Assembly (NCBI RefSeq): GCF_001730685.1
Contig: NZ_MDJR01000003.1
Coordinates: forward strand, 169,880 to 233,879
Direction of reading: 5' to 3'
DNA: 64,000 bases
Source: Caloranaerobacter ferrireducens
Lineage (GTDB): Bacteria > Bacillota > Clostridia > Tissierellales > Thermohalobacteraceae
Part shown: piece after piece, positions 1 through 8,716 of the stretch
Numbering within the stretch: position 1 is the first letter of the stretch
Layout of the letters: every line of letters starts with the position of its first letter
Position numbers and translations under genes: made by a program
Notes under the pieces: generated by a model
Told to the model about the DNA's origin: nothing
Seen by the model: the letters and a program-made list of their open reading frames with translations, nothing else
Databases searched by the model: none

Positions 1-1
1 T

Positions 2-229
2 TGTGCTAACTTTGTTTCTCAAGCAATACATACGGGTGGAGTACCAATGGATGATGAAGGTTACCATACAATGATAATTACGGATTATGGATATAATTCT
101 AGTAATAAAAGAGACTTTTTAATGACATATCATACTAATGATAGAAAAGACAAACCATTGTCTTGGGTTGTTGAGCAATTCATGGAGTCTGGTGGGGACT
201 ATAAAGTAAAGTTTTTTAAAGTAAATTAG
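2..229 (+). CDS. Amidase-like domain protein, C-terminal part (cut by window edge)
   Basis: The reading frame is open from the window edge to a stop at 229 and begins with residues CANFVSQAIHTGGVPM. This matches the (D)C-x-NFVSQ-x-x-x-x-GG core of the putative amidase domain (Amidase_6 type) found in secreted clostridial proteins, where the Cys is the presumed catalytic nucleophile. Only about 75 residues are visible, including a W and an F-rich end. The ATG at 47 lies inside the conserved core, so it is not the start; the true start is left of the window. A cell-wall or peptide amidase role is inferred from the family only. Confidence 0.6.
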   Translation, partial: CANFVSQAIHTGGVPMDDEGYHTMIITDYGYNSSNKRDFLMTYHTNDRKDKPLSWVVEQFMESGGDYKVKFFKVN

Positions 230-255
230 TTATTCTCAAAGATAAGAGGTGGAAT

Positions 256-591
256 ATGAAGTATGCAATTACTATAATATCTCTATTTATTGCTACTGTA
301 TTACTATATTTAGGTTTTGCTCTATCTTTTTTTATTATATCTTTGCATTCAAATAAAGAAGTCGTTAAAAATCCATTTACGTATTACTATATAGCAAAAG
401 TGAAATCATCTGAATGGAAAGGGCTGGGGTCGGTAAATCACACATATTTCTTTGATAAATTCATAGAAGAAAAAAATAAAAAGGGTTGGAAGTATATCCC
501 AGAAAAGAGACTTGGTCGATTATTAGTTTTTGAAAAAGATGGAAAAATCAAAGGGATATCATATCCAAGATTTATAGGTATTAAATGGTAA
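256..591 (+). CDS. Hypothetical small membrane-anchored protein
   Basis: This 111-residue protein has one strongly hydrophobic N-terminal segment (about residues 4-30) that could be a membrane anchor or uncleaved signal. A basic, aromatic-rich domain with several Lys/Trp motifs follows. An AGAGGTGG ribosome binding site precedes the ATG. It lies 26 bp downstream of the amidase-like gene and may be cotranscribed with it. I recognise no family and propose no function. Confidence 0.55.
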   Translation: MKYAITIISLFIATVLLYLGFALSFFIISLHSNKEVVKNPFTYYYIAKVKSSEWKGLGSVNHTYFFDKFIEEKNKKGWKYIPEKRLGRLLVFEKDGKIKGISYPRFIGIKW

Positions 592-706
592 TAATAGTTA
601 GTCAAAAGTAACGTTTAGTTTGACACATGTCATACAGAAATAGAACAGGAGATAGCTACAATGAAACTATAAATTAACTTCAATAGTGGGAAATTACTAT
701 ATTACT

Positions 707-733
707 GCTGAAGGGAGACCTTCAGCTTTTTTT
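707..733 (+). terminator. Rho-independent terminator
   Basis: A perfect 8-bp stem GCTGAAGG/CCTTCAGC with a GAGA tetraloop is followed by seven T. It ends the transcription unit of the amidase-like gene and the small membrane protein. Confidence 0.8.
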
Positions 734-756
734 AAGGTTTTTTGTTAATAGTTGGG

Positions 757-1179
757 GGAGGCATTCTTTAGAACACTGTCCTTTATTTATATAGAAGGTT
801 ATTTTGATATGATAAATTATTACGATAAAAAATAAAGAGATATGTGCATAATCTTTCAAGATTTCTAAAGTCGAAGGCATTATGTGCATTACGTTTTAAT
901 ATCTTAATTTTATTTTTATATCTTTCAATATATTCATTAGTGTAAGGAAGATCAAATAAATTAATTATTTCATTAAACTAATTAAAAAGAACATTAGCAC
1001 AAGAAATATATTTTTTAATATTGTTATTTCTAGCTATGTTAGTCCAGTTTTTAAGAAGTATTCTAACTTCATCTGCTGGTTTAGATTGAGTAAATTTATA
1101 ACGTTAAAAATTTTTTTCACAAAATTTCTTTTAAATTTAACAATTTAGTCATATTATTATGTACTTATTGAATGCTTCC
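757..1179 (-). mobile_element. Decayed ISL3-type insertion sequence with internal deletion
   Basis: Candidate ends are GGAGGCATTC (757-766) and, on the other strand, GGAAGCATTC (1179-1170), matching at 9 of 10 positions. One end lies 26 bp beyond the transposase stop codon. The other lies 27 bp upstream of a minus-strand ATG (1152) that begins MTKLLNLKEI, which looks like a transposase N-terminus. Most of the transposase between these parts is missing. I see no 8-bp target duplication. The family comes from the encoded C-terminal fragment; the exact ends are inferred. Confidence 0.55.
783..1103 (-). pseudogene. ISL3-family transposase, C-terminal remnant
   Basis: Reading the minus strand from 1103 to 783 gives about 106 residues, with W-T-N-I-A-R-N early and then FDLPYTN, YKNKIKILKRNAH and a downstream F-R-N-L. 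This is the conserved C-terminal region of ISL3-type DDE transposases, which typically read P-Y/I-TN-G-x-x-E-x-x-NNKIK-x-x-KR-x-A-x-G-F-R-N-F. One in-frame TAG interrupts it after residue about 40, and a TAA (1104-1106) lies just upstream. The frame is therefore dead. Confidence 0.75.
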
Positions 1180-1242
1180 TTTTCAAATGTTGTAGGTAAT
1201 TATATTTTAACGGGCGTTTTGAATAAGTACATTATTTTTTTG

Positions 1243-1280
1243 AAAAAAATAATGTTGGAGTTTACCATCCCAACATTATT
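1243..1280 (-). terminator. Orphan minus-strand terminator-like hairpin
   Basis: AATAATGTTGG (1248-1258) and CCAACATTATT (1270-1280) form an 11-bp stem. On the minus strand it is followed by a run of T. No minus-strand gene lies between here and the YIEGIA gene, so it may be a relic or may act on antisense transcription. Confidence 0.45.
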
Positions 1281-1412
1281 ATAGAACCTTTAAAAAGAAT
1301 AGTAAAAAAAAATAAGGGAAACCTAAATTATAGATTTAAACATAAAGCTTGAATTAATAAATTTAAAACAATAACATAAATTGAAGTTTAGATATATTTA
1401 GAAGGTGGTAAA

Positions 1413-2330
1413 ATGTTCAATTATAGTCATATAATAATTCCTTCAATAATGTTAGGGATTTTATCAAGAATATCTATGCTTAGAGTTGATCATAGACAAT
1501 ATCCAAGTTATCCTCAAGGAGTGTTCTCACATCTTACTTTAGGTATTGTAGCAGCAGGATTAGGTTCAGTTGCTTTACCTGCATTATGGGAGAAAGAATA
1601 CGCTGCAGTTACATTTTTAGCTTTAGCAGCTCAGCAGTTCAGGGATGTAAGGAATTTAGAACGTCAAAGTTTAGACAACATAGAACCTACTGAATTAGTG
1701 GCAAGAGGTACCGCGTATATTGAAGATATTGCAAAAGCTTTTGAAGCTAGGAACTATATGACTATGCTGACATCTCTTATAGTAAGCATAGTAATATTTT
1801 TACTTTTTAAAGTTGGTGTTTCAAGGACACAATCAATTATTATTGGAGTAATAATTGGTCTAATTTCTATATATTATTTTAACAAAGCAATAGCCAGACA
1901 AACAGTTGGAGATATCGCAGATGTAGTTCCTGCAGAAATCAAATTTAAAGGGCCATTATTAACAATTAATGATGTTGTAATAATGAATATTGGTTTGAAG
2001 GAATCAAGAAAAATATACGAAGAAAAAGGTATAGCTGTGGAAATTATTCCACATGATGAAAATGGAATTGCAACATTAGCTAATTTAGGACAAAGACAGG
2101 CTATTCAGCATAATGCAGCGGCTTTATTAGGCATAAGGAAAGATGTGGATGAACCTGATTTTACACCTATAGCTAGAAGAGACCCTGAGACAGGGAATAT
2201 TGTTATGGCTATTGTGCCTATGGAACCAGATATAGAATGTTTAATAGAAGCTGTGAAAAGAACAGTTGTATTAGAAAGTGCAAAAAGAAAACCTTTAGCT
2301 TCTAAAGCTGGAAGAAAAGCAGCTGATTAA
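1413..2330 (+). CDS. YIEGIA-family membrane protein
   Basis: This 305-residue protein carries the signature region ARGTAYIEDIAKAFEARNY (about residues 97-115) of the YIEGIA family, here with D in place of G. Hydrophobic segments lie at about 5-20, 38-60 and 117-160, followed by a soluble C-terminal half ending in a Lys/Arg-rich tail. An AGAAGGTGG ribosome binding site precedes the ATG. The family is widespread in spore-forming Firmicutes next to der and spoIVA, as here, but its biochemical role is unknown to me. The small gene directly downstream is its usual partner. Confidence 0.75.
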   Translation: MFNYSHIIIPSIMLGILSRISMLRVDHRQYPSYPQGVFSHLTLGIVAAGLGSVALPALWEKEYAAVTFLALAAQQFRDVRNLERQSLDNIEPTELVARGTAYIEDIAKAFEARNYMTMLTSLIVSIVIFLLFKVGVSRTQSIIIGVIIGLISIYYFNKAIARQTVGDIADVVPAEIKFKGPLLTINDVVIMNIGLKESRKIYEEKGIAVEIIPHDENGIATLANLGQRQAIQHNAAALLGIRKDVDEPDFTPIARRDPETGNIVMAIVPMEPDIECLIEAVKRTVVLESAKRKPLASKAGRKAAD

Positions 2331-2342
2331 GGAGTGGGAAAG

Positions 2343-2537
2343 ATGGATGTAGGATTTAAAGAAACGATTTTAGCAGTTGTAACAACTAGAAAAGATACAG
2401 TTATAGGTGATAATGTACCAGTTTTTTATGTAAAAGACGAGGAAGAAAGAGAGAAAATTGCTCTTTTACTATCGAAAATAACTTTGGGGATGGTACACGA
2501 TTTGGAAAATGGAGCTTATGTAATTGTAAGGCATTAA
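2343..2537 (+). CDS. Small partner protein of the YIEGIA family
   Basis: This 64-residue soluble protein contains V-T-T-R-K-D-T near its start and ends VIVRH. The ATG at 2343 was chosen over the GTG at 2334 because AAGGAG (2329-2334) is correctly spaced only for the ATG. It starts 12 bp after the YIEGIA gene, so the pair is surely cotranscribed. By position and size it corresponds to what protein catalogues name the capping-complex subunit for YIEGIA. The function is unknown. Confidence 0.65.
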   Translation: MDVGFKETILAVVTTRKDTVIGDNVPVFYVKDEEEREKIALLLSKITLGMVHDLENGAYVIVRH

Positions 2538-2652
2538 GTATTATGACATTTTATAGAGCATTTATATATGTTATAATTAAAGATGTTGCTAAAAATTTTT
2601 TGATTATATATAATTAATTGGTGATATGACATAGGCAAGAATAATATAGGTA

Positions 2653-2661
2653 TGATATAAT
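2653..2661 (+). promoter_or_regulatory. Extended -10 promoter
   Basis: TGATATAAT is an exact extended -10 element (TG-n-TATAAT). No good -35 box lies upstream. It is positioned to transcribe the PDZ/radical-SAM-der-plsY-gpsA unit, and the FapR-like operator begins one base after it. Confidence 0.6.
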
Positions 2662-2662
2662 A

Positions 2663-2679
2663 TTAATACCTAGTACTAA
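2663..2679 (+). promoter_or_regulatory. FapR-like operator
   Basis: TTAATACCTAGTACTAA is a 17-bp imperfect palindrome. It agrees at 15 of 17 positions with the reverse complement of the operator upstream of fapR at 56956-56972, and resembles the known Bacillus FapR box (TTAGTACC core). It overlaps the predicted transcription start of a unit containing plsY and gpsA, where repression by FapR would make metabolic sense. Binding is inferred. Confidence 0.65.
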
Positions 2680-2705
2680 TAATAGGTAATTATAGAGGGG
2701 ATATT

Positions 2706-4043
2706 ATGGAAATTAAAAATACAAATAGACACACAAATATTATCGAAGCAATTGAAAGTGGTAGTATTGCAGAAGAGTTAGGAATTGAAAGTGGAGATGT
2801 GTTGATATCTGTAAATGGATATCCAATAACTGATATTTTAGATTACAAATATCAGATTTCTGATGATTATGTTGAAATGACAATACAAAAGAAAAATGGA
2901 GAAATATGGGAACTAGAAATTGAAAAAGATACTAATGAGGATATTGGCATAATATTTACAAATCCCTTAATTGATAAAGCTAAGAGTTGTAGAAATAAGT
3001 GTATATTTTGTTTTATAGACCAATTACCTAAAGGGATGAGAGATACTCTGTATTTTAAGGACGATGATTCGAGATTATCTTTTTTACAGGGTAATTTTAT
3101 TACGCTTACAAATTTATCTGACGATGAGATTGATAGGATTATATTTTATAAGTTAAGTCCAATAAATATATCTGTTCATACAACAGACCCTGAATTAAGA
3201 GTAAAAATGTTAAACAATAAAAATGCTGGTAGATTATACAATATATTGCAAAGGTTTAGTGAAGCAAATATAGAAATGAATTGTCAGATTGTTTTATGTC
3301 CAGGAATTAATGATGGTATATATTTAGATAGGACATTGGAAGACTTGGCAGTTTTATATCCAAACGTTAAAAGTGTTGCAGTTGTGCCTGTGGGTGTAAC
3401 AAAATATAGAAAAGGACTATTTAAATTAGAAACATATAACAAGTATACAGCTGAAAAATTGTTAGATTTCATTAATAAAAAACAAAAAGAATATCTTAAA
3501 AAATTAGGTTCAAGGTTTGTTTTTGCTGCTGATGAATTTTATGTCCTTGCAAAAAAGGAAATACCTTTATTTGATGAATATGAGGGTTTTCCACAGTTAG
3601 AGAATGGTGTAGGATTGATGAGATTATTTTTTGAAGAAGTATGTAAAGCTTTAGCTCAAATAGATAAAGATATGCAATTAAATAAAAAATTTACTATAGC
3701 AACAGGCATGTTAGCTTATCCTTTTATGAAAGATGTTGCTGATTTAGTTATGAGTAAATTTAGAGATCTTAATTTACAAGTTGAACCTATAGGTAATAAT
3801 TTTTTTGGAGAAACAATAACTGTATCAGGGCTTATAACTGGGACCGATTTAATTGGACAACTTACTGGAAAAGATTTAGGGGATGGACTAATAATTCCAA
3901 AATCTATGTTGAAACGTGACGAAAATATTTTCTTAGATGATATTACTGTGGAAGAAGTAGAAAAAAGATTAAATGTAAAAGTGATTGTTTTGGATGTTGA
4001 TGGATATGAGTTTGTAGATTTCTACAAAAAATATGCGAGGTGA
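2706..4043 (+). CDS. PDZ/radical-SAM protein with DUF512 domain
   Basis: This 445-residue protein has an N-terminal PDZ-like domain (about 5-75, with the GDVLISVNG turn). A cysteine cluster C95-x3-C99-x2-C102 of the radical-SAM type comes next, then a conserved DUF512 C-terminal region with [14 protein letters not shown]. The start ATG follows AGAGGGG. The family is annotated as a putative Fe-S oxidoreductase; the reaction is not known. Its stop codon nearly touches der, so the two are translationally close. It is the first gene of the unit behind the FapR-like operator. Confidence 0.8.
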   Translation: MEIKNTNRHTNIIEAIESGSIAEELGIESGDVLISVNGYPITDILDYKYQISDDYVEMTIQKKNGEIWELEIEKDTNEDIGIIFTNPLIDKAKSCRNKCIFCFIDQLPKGMRDTLYFKDDDSRLSFLQGNFITLTNLSDDEIDRIIFYKLSPINISVHTTDPELRVKMLNNKNAGRLYNILQRFSEANIEMNCQIVLCPGINDGIYLDRTLEDLAVLYPNVKSVAVVPVGVTKYRKGLFKLETYNKYTAEKLLDFINKKQKEYLKKLGSRFVFAADEFYVLAKKEIPLFDEYEGFPQLENGVGLMRLFFEEVCKALAQIDKDMQLNKKFTIATGMLAYPFMKDVADLVMSKFRDLNLQVEPIGNNFFGETITVSGLITGTDLIGQLTGKDLGDGLIIPKSMLKRDENIFLDDITVEEVEKRLNVKVIVLDVDGYEFVDFYKKYAR

Positions 4044-4048
4044 TGTAT

Positions 4049-5365
4049 ATGGCAAGACCGGTTGTAGCTATTGTAGGTAGACCAAATGTAGGAAAATCTA
4101 CTCTTTTTAATAGAATAGCAGGTAGAAGGATAGCAATTGTAGAAGATAGACCTGGAGTTACTAGAGATAGAATTTATGCTGAAGCTGAATGGTTAAACAA
4201 GTATTTTACTTTGATTGATACAGGAGGAATTGAGCCTGATACAGAAGATATAATTTTATCACAAATGAGAAGGCAGGCACAAATAGCAATTGATACTGCA
4301 GACGTTATTTTGTTTGTTGTAGATGGAATAGAGGGATTAACATCTACTGATAGAGAAGTAGCTAATATGTTAAGAAAATCTAAGAAGAAGGTATTACTAG
4401 TTTGTAATAAAATTGATACACCTATGACTCCAGATACGATTTATGAATTTTATGAACTAGGATTAGGTGATCCTATAGCGATATCAGCTTCACAGGGATT
4501 AGGAATTGGAGATTTATTAGATGCAGTAATTGAGCATTTTCCAGAGGATAAAGATACAGAATATGAAGAAGGTGTAATTAAAGTTGCAGTAATAGGAAAA
4601 CCGAATGCAGGAAAATCATCTTTGATAAATAAAATTTTAGGAGAAGAGAGAGTTATAGTAAGTGATATACCTGGTACAACTAGAGATGCAATAGATACAC
4701 CATTTCAAGTGGGAGAAGATAAGTTTGTTTTTATAGATACAGCTGGTATCAGAAGAAGGAAAAAAATTAATGAGAATGTAGAAAAATATAGTGTGATTAG
4801 ATCATTAACAGCGATTGAAAGAGCGGATGTTTGTTTATTAGTTATAGATTCATTAGAATCTGTTACTGAGCAAGATGCTAAAATAGCGGGATATGCTCAT
4901 GAAAATGGAAAAGCTACTATTATTATTATGAACAAATGGGATCTTGTTGAAAAAGATGATAAAACTTATTTAAGATATGAAAAGGAAATTAGGGAACGAT
5001 TATCATTTATGTCTTATGCCCCAATATTATTTATTTCAGCAAAAACAGGACAAAGAGTTAATAGAATAATTGATTTAATAAAGAAAGTTTCTAACAATCA
5101 TTCTATGAGAATTAGCACTGGTGTATTAAATGATATCATTGGTGAAGCAGTACTTATGAACCAGCCACCATCAGACAAAGGGAGAAGATTAAAAATATAC
5201 TATGGTACTCAGGTAGGAATAAAGCCTCCGAAATTTGTTATTTTTATTAATGACATAGAGTTAATGCATTTTTCTTATCAAAGATATTTAGAAAATCAAA
5301 TAAGGCAGACATTTGGCTTTGAAGGAACGCCTATTCAATTAGAATTTAAAGAAAAGGGGGATTAG
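4049..5365 (+). CDS. der: Ribosome-assembly GTPase Der (EngA)
   Basis: Der is a double GTPase needed for maturation of the 50S ribosomal subunit. Both G domains are visible. The first has GRPNVGKS near residue 10, DTGG and NKID. The second has GKPNAGKS near residue 183, DTAG and NKWD. A KH-like C-terminal domain follows. The length of 438 residues is typical. The ATG at 4049 is preferred because GCGAGG (4035-4040) is 8 bases upstream; the in-frame GTG at 4040 overlaps that ribosome binding site. Confidence 0.95.
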   Translation: MARPVVAIVGRPNVGKSTLFNRIAGRRIAIVEDRPGVTRDRIYAEAEWLNKYFTLIDTGGIEPDTEDIILSQMRRQAQIAIDTADVILFVVDGIEGLTSTDREVANMLRKSKKKVLLVCNKIDTPMTPDTIYEFYELGLGDPIAISASQGLGIGDLLDAVIEHFPEDKDTEYEEGVIKVAVIGKPNAGKSSLINKILGEERVIVSDIPGTTRDAIDTPFQVGEDKFVFIDTAGIRRRKKINENVEKYSVIRSLTAIERADVCLLVIDSLESVTEQDAKIAGYAHENGKATIIIMNKWDLVEKDDKTYLRYEKEIRERLSFMSYAPILFISAKTGQRVNRIIDLIKKVSNNHSMRISTGVLNDIIGEAVLMNQPPSDKGRRLKIYYGTQVGIKPPKFVIFINDIELMHFSYQRYLENQIRQTFGFEGTPIQLEFKEKGD

Positions 5366-5962
5366 ATGTATAAAATCTTATTAGTACTATTATTGAGTTA
5401 TTTAATAGGGAATATAAATACAGCCTATTTAATAGGAAAAATATTTGAAAACAAAGATATTAGAAATTATGGAAGTGGGAATGCAGGAGCTACAAATGCT
5501 TTAAGAGTTTTTGGTGTAAAGATAGCAGCTATAACATTTTTATTTGATTTATTAAAAGCAGTGATAGCAGTAATTTTAGGTAAAATGATTTTAGGAGAAA
5601 CAGGGATGTTTCTTTCTGGTGTGAGTGTAGTTGTAGGTCATAATTGGCCAGTCTTATTGAATTTTAAAGGTGGGAAAGGCATAGCGTCAACCATTGGTGT
5701 AATGTTAGTTGTTAACTATAAGATAGCAATTATTTGTGTAGCTATTGGTTTGATTATTGTTATAAGATCGAAATATGTTTCATTAGGTTCAGTAATAACA
5801 ATGGCTTTATTACCTATTATAGGACTAATTATAAATAGACCTTTTAATTTAGACTTCTTAATCTTTACATTAATACTATCTGTTATGGCTATTTATAGAC
5901 ATAAAGAAAATATATCACGATTATTGAAAGGACAAGAAAGAAAGATAGGTCAAAGGGTTTAA
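5366..5962 (+). CDS. plsY: Acyl-phosphate glycerol-3-phosphate acyltransferase PlsY
   Basis: PlsY transfers the acyl group from acyl-phosphate, made by PlsX (gene at 57576), to the sn-1 position of glycerol-3-phosphate in the membrane. The 198-residue protein has about five hydrophobic helices and the family motifs GSGNAGATN, GHNWPV and FKGGKG. Its ATG directly follows the der stop codon with an AAAAGGGGG ribosome binding site inside der, so expression is coupled. The next gene makes its glycerol-3-phosphate substrate. Confidence 0.95.
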   Translation: MYKILLVLLLSYLIGNINTAYLIGKIFENKDIRNYGSGNAGATNALRVFGVKIAAITFLFDLLKAVIAVILGKMILGETGMFLSGVSVVVGHNWPVLLNFKGGKGIASTIGVMLVVNYKIAIICVAIGLIIVIRSKYVSLGSVITMALLPIIGLIINRPFNLDFLIFTLILSVMAIYRHKENISRLLKGQERKIGQRV

Positions 5963-5978
5963 ATGAGGAGGAATAGTA

Positions 5979-7007
5979 ATGGAAGTGACTATTGGCGTTT
6001 TAGGGGGAGGTAGCTGGGGTACGGCTTTAGCTTTATTACTTGCCAATAAAGGCTATCATGTTGACTTATGGGTAAGAGATATAGATCAATGCAATTATAT
6101 GAAAGAAGCTAGAGAAAATAAAAAGTATTTACCTAATGTTAAGCTGTCAGATAATATTAACGTTACTAATGATATAGAAGAAGCTGTTTATAGAAAAAAT
6201 ATAATTTTATTGGCTGTACCATCACATGCTGTTAGAGAGACAATCAAGAAATTTAAAACTCAATTGAAAGAACAGCCTATTTTAGTTAATGTAGCAAAAG
6301 GGATAGAAACAGATACTTTGCTTAGAGTTTCAGAGATTGTGAAACAAGAGTTGCCAACTATTGAGTACACTGTTATTTCAGGCCCTTCACATGCTGAAGA
6401 GGTTTCTAGAGATATACCGACAGCAGTAGTGGCTGCATCTACAAACAAAAAAACTGCTGAATATATTCAAGAAGTGTTTATGACTCCTAGGTTTAGGGTT
6501 TATACAAATCCTGATGTAATAGGTGTAGAACTTGGTGGAGCATTGAAAAATGTAATAGCTTTAGGAGCAGGTATATCAGATGGATTAGGATATGGAGATA
6601 ATACTAAAGCGGCACTTATGAACAGAGGAATTATTGAAATTTCACGTTTAGGCGAAAAAATGGGAGCAAATAAAAAGACATTTGCTGGTCTTTCAGGAAT
6701 AGGTGATTTGATTGTTACGTGTACGAGTCTTCATAGTAGAAATAGACGAGCAGGCATTAAAATTGGACAAGGAGCTAGTTTAGAGGAAGCAATTAAATCT
6801 GTAGGAATGGTAGTAGAAGGAGTAAGGACAACTAAGGCAGCATATGAACTATCTAGAAAATATAATGTAAAAATGCCGATAACGGAAGAAATTTATGGAG
6901 TGCTTTATGAAGGAAAAGATGTTAGATATTCTGTCTTTAATTTAATGATGAGAGATAAAAAACATGAGATGGAAGAAATTGTACAGGAAACGGGATTTAA
7001 TTGGTAG
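5979..7007 (+). CDS. gpsA: Glycerol-3-phosphate dehydrogenase [NAD(P)+]
   Basis: GpsA reduces dihydroxyacetone phosphate to sn-glycerol-3-phosphate, the backbone for phospholipids. The 342 residues show the Rossmann motif GVLGGGSWGTALA at the N-terminus, KGIE, SGPSHAEEV, and the C-terminal ALKNVIALGAG segment with the catalytic Lys and the following GLGYGDNTKAALMNRG. AGGAGGAATAGTA precedes the ATG. A terminator follows immediately, which makes this the last gene of the der-plsY-gpsA unit. Confidence 0.95.
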   Translation: MEVTIGVLGGGSWGTALALLLANKGYHVDLWVRDIDQCNYMKEARENKKYLPNVKLSDNINVTNDIEEAVYRKNIILLAVPSHAVRETIKKFKTQLKEQPILVNVAKGIETDTLLRVSEIVKQELPTIEYTVISGPSHAEEVSRDIPTAVVAASTNKKTAEYIQEVFMTPRFRVYTNPDVIGVELGGALKNVIALGAGISDGLGYGDNTKAALMNRGIIEISRLGEKMGANKKTFAGLSGIGDLIVTCTSLHSRNRRAGIKIGQGASLEEAIKSVGMVVEGVRTTKAAYELSRKYNVKMPITEEIYGVLYEGKDVRYSVFNLMMRDKKHEMEEIVQETGFNW

Positions 7008-7033
7008 GGACATCGAAAGGATGTCCTTTTTTT
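7008..7033 (+). terminator. Rho-independent terminator after gpsA
   Basis: GGACATC/GATGTCC form a 7-bp stem with a GAAAG loop, followed by seven T. It separates the FapR-linked unit from spoIVA. Confidence 0.85.
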
Positions 7034-7042
7034 GTTAGCATG

Positions 7043-7070
7043 TCATATTATTTTAATCTTTTCATATATA
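7043..7070 (+). promoter_or_regulatory. Possible SigE-type promoter of spoIVA
   Basis: TCATATT (7043-7049), 13 bases, then CATATATA (7063-7070) resembles the SigE pattern (-35 ATATT, -10 CATACA-T). spoIVA is SigE-dependent in Bacillus. The match is imperfect in AT-rich DNA, so this is an inference. Confidence 0.4.
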
Positions 7071-7170
7071 TATAATGTTAAGAACTAAGTCCAACTTCAT
7101 ATTTTTCTGAAAGAAAAATTATACTAAAAATGGAGATTCTTCAATATATTATATAAAGGGGGGAAAATGG

Positions 7171-8649
7171 ATGAAGAATTTCGATATATACAAAGATATT
7201 GCTGAAAGAACGGATGGAGATATATATATTGGAGTTGTAGGACCTGTTAGAACAGGTAAATCAACGTTTATTAAAAGGTTTATGGAATTACTAGTTATAC
7301 CAAATATAGATAATACATATAGAAAAGAAAGAGCTAATGATGAATTACCACAAAGTGGAGCTGGTAGAACTATAATGACAACTGAACCTAAATTTGTACC
7401 AAGTGAAGCTGTTGAATTAACTTTGAAAGATAATGTTAAGTTTAGGGTCAGAATGGTAGATTGCGTAGGATACATAGTAAAAGGGGCTTTAGGACATGAA
7501 GAAAATAATATGCCTAGAATGGTTACTACACCATGGTTTGAAAAAGAGATACCATTTGAAGAAGCTGCGGAAATAGGGACTAGAAAAGTTATAACTGATC
7601 ATTCTACAATTGGATTAGTTATAACCACTGATGGTTCTATAACAGACATTGAAAGGTCTAATTATATTAAGGCTGAAGAAAGAGTTATTAGTGAATTAAA
7701 AGAACTTGATAAACCTTTTGTAATATTACTCAATTCAAGGCATCCAGATTTAGATAGTACAATAGCACTCAGAGAAAGTTTAGAGGAAAAATATCAAACA
7801 CCAGTAATTGCAGTTGACTGTTTAAATATGTCTATAGAAGATGTAAATAATATTCTTGAAAAAGTATTGCTAGAATTCCCAATAAGAGAGATTAACATTA
7901 ATCTACCTGGTTGGGTTGAAGGATTATCTAACAAACATTGGATACGTGAAAATATATTAAATTCAATTAAGGAAACTGTAACAGAATTATATAGAATTAG
8001 GGATATTACAAATACATTAGATAAATTTACAGATTGTGAGGCTATTAAAAATGCAACTATATCTGAAATCAAATTAGGTGAAGGAATAGCTAATATTGAA
8101 ATGGATGTTGAAAATGATTTATTATATGATGTAATAAGTGAAATAACAGGTTATAAAATAGTTGGAGAACATCAGTTATTGGGATTAATTTCAAAACTTG
8201 CAAAATCTAAGAAAGAATATGATAAAATAGAAAGTGCGTTAAAAGACGTAAGAGAGAAAGGATACGGATTAGTACCTCCTAGCCTTGAAGAATTAGAATT
8301 GTATGAACCTGAAATTTTCAGGCAAGGTAATAGATTTGGAGTTAAATTGCGTGCAAATGCACCAAGTTTACATTTGATTAGAGCAGATATAACAACTGAA
8401 GTATCGCCAATTATTGGAACAGAGAAGCAGAGTGAAGAATTACTAAAATATTTACTAGATGAGTTTGAAAATGACCCTTCAAAAATCTGGGAATCAAATA
8501 TGTTTGGCAAGTCACTACATGATCTGGTAAAAGAGCAGCTTCAGAGCAAGCTCAATATGATGCCTGATGATGCAAGAGCTAAGATTCAGAAAACTCTTCA
8601 ACGTATTGTAAATGAAGGCGGTGGAGGGCTAATCTGTATCATAATATAA
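7171..8649 (+). CDS. spoIVA: Stage IV sporulation protein A, spore-coat base ATPase
   Basis: SpoIVA polymerises with ATP on the forespore outer membrane and anchors the coat and cortex. The 492 residues start with the conserved MKNFDIYKDIAERT. They carry the Walker A variant GPVRTGKS (24-31) and end in the glycine-rich GGGGLICIII tail typical of clostridial and Bacillus SpoIVA. AAAGGGGGG precedes the ATG. It stands alone between two terminators. Its presence is the strongest evidence that the organism forms endospores. Confidence 0.97.
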   Translation: MKNFDIYKDIAERTDGDIYIGVVGPVRTGKSTFIKRFMELLVIPNIDNTYRKERANDELPQSGAGRTIMTTEPKFVPSEAVELTLKDNVKFRVRMVDCVGYIVKGALGHEENNMPRMVTTPWFEKEIPFEEAAEIGTRKVITDHSTIGLVITTDGSITDIERSNYIKAEERVISELKELDKPFVILLNSRHPDLDSTIALRESLEEKYQTPVIAVDCLNMSIEDVNNILEKVLLEFPIREININLPGWVEGLSNKHWIRENILNSIKETVTELYRIRDITNTLDKFTDCEAIKNATISEIKLGEGIANIEMDVENDLLYDVISEITGYKIVGEHQLLGLISKLAKSKKEYDKIESALKDVREKGYGLVPPSLEELELYEPEIFRQGNRFGVKLRANAPSLHLIRADITTEVSPIIGTEKQSEELLKYLLDEFENDPSKIWESNMFGKSLHDLVKEQLQSKLNMMPDDARAKIQKTLQRIVNEGGGGLICIII

Positions 8650-8667
8650 TAAGATTATGATATAGAT

Positions 8668-8710
8668 TACAAAATAAATGGGAAGGTTTTACCTTCCCAT
8701 TTATTTTGTA
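8668..8710. terminator. Bidirectional terminator between spoIVA and tRNA-Pro
   Basis: A perfect 20-bp inverted repeat runs 8668-8687 and 8691-8710 with a TTT loop. It is GC-rich around GGGAAGGT and A/T-rich at the foot, giving a T-rich 3' side on both strands. spoIVA and the tRNA converge on it. Confidence 0.75.
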
Positions 8711-8716
8711 TGAAAA

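Larger units (their letters stand above)
592..1412. other. 821-bp region without an intact gene
   Basis: The stretch holds a + strand terminator (707-733), a decayed ISL3-type insertion sequence (757-1179) and a minus-strand terminator-like hairpin (1243-1280). From 1281 to 1412 only AT-rich sequence and the ribosome binding site of the next gene are visible. Confidence 0.7.

Noticed and set aside
1..1412. Prophage or toxin-immunity island at the left edge
   Set aside because: Only an amidase-like fragment, one small membrane protein and a dead transposase are visible; there are no phage or toxin modules.
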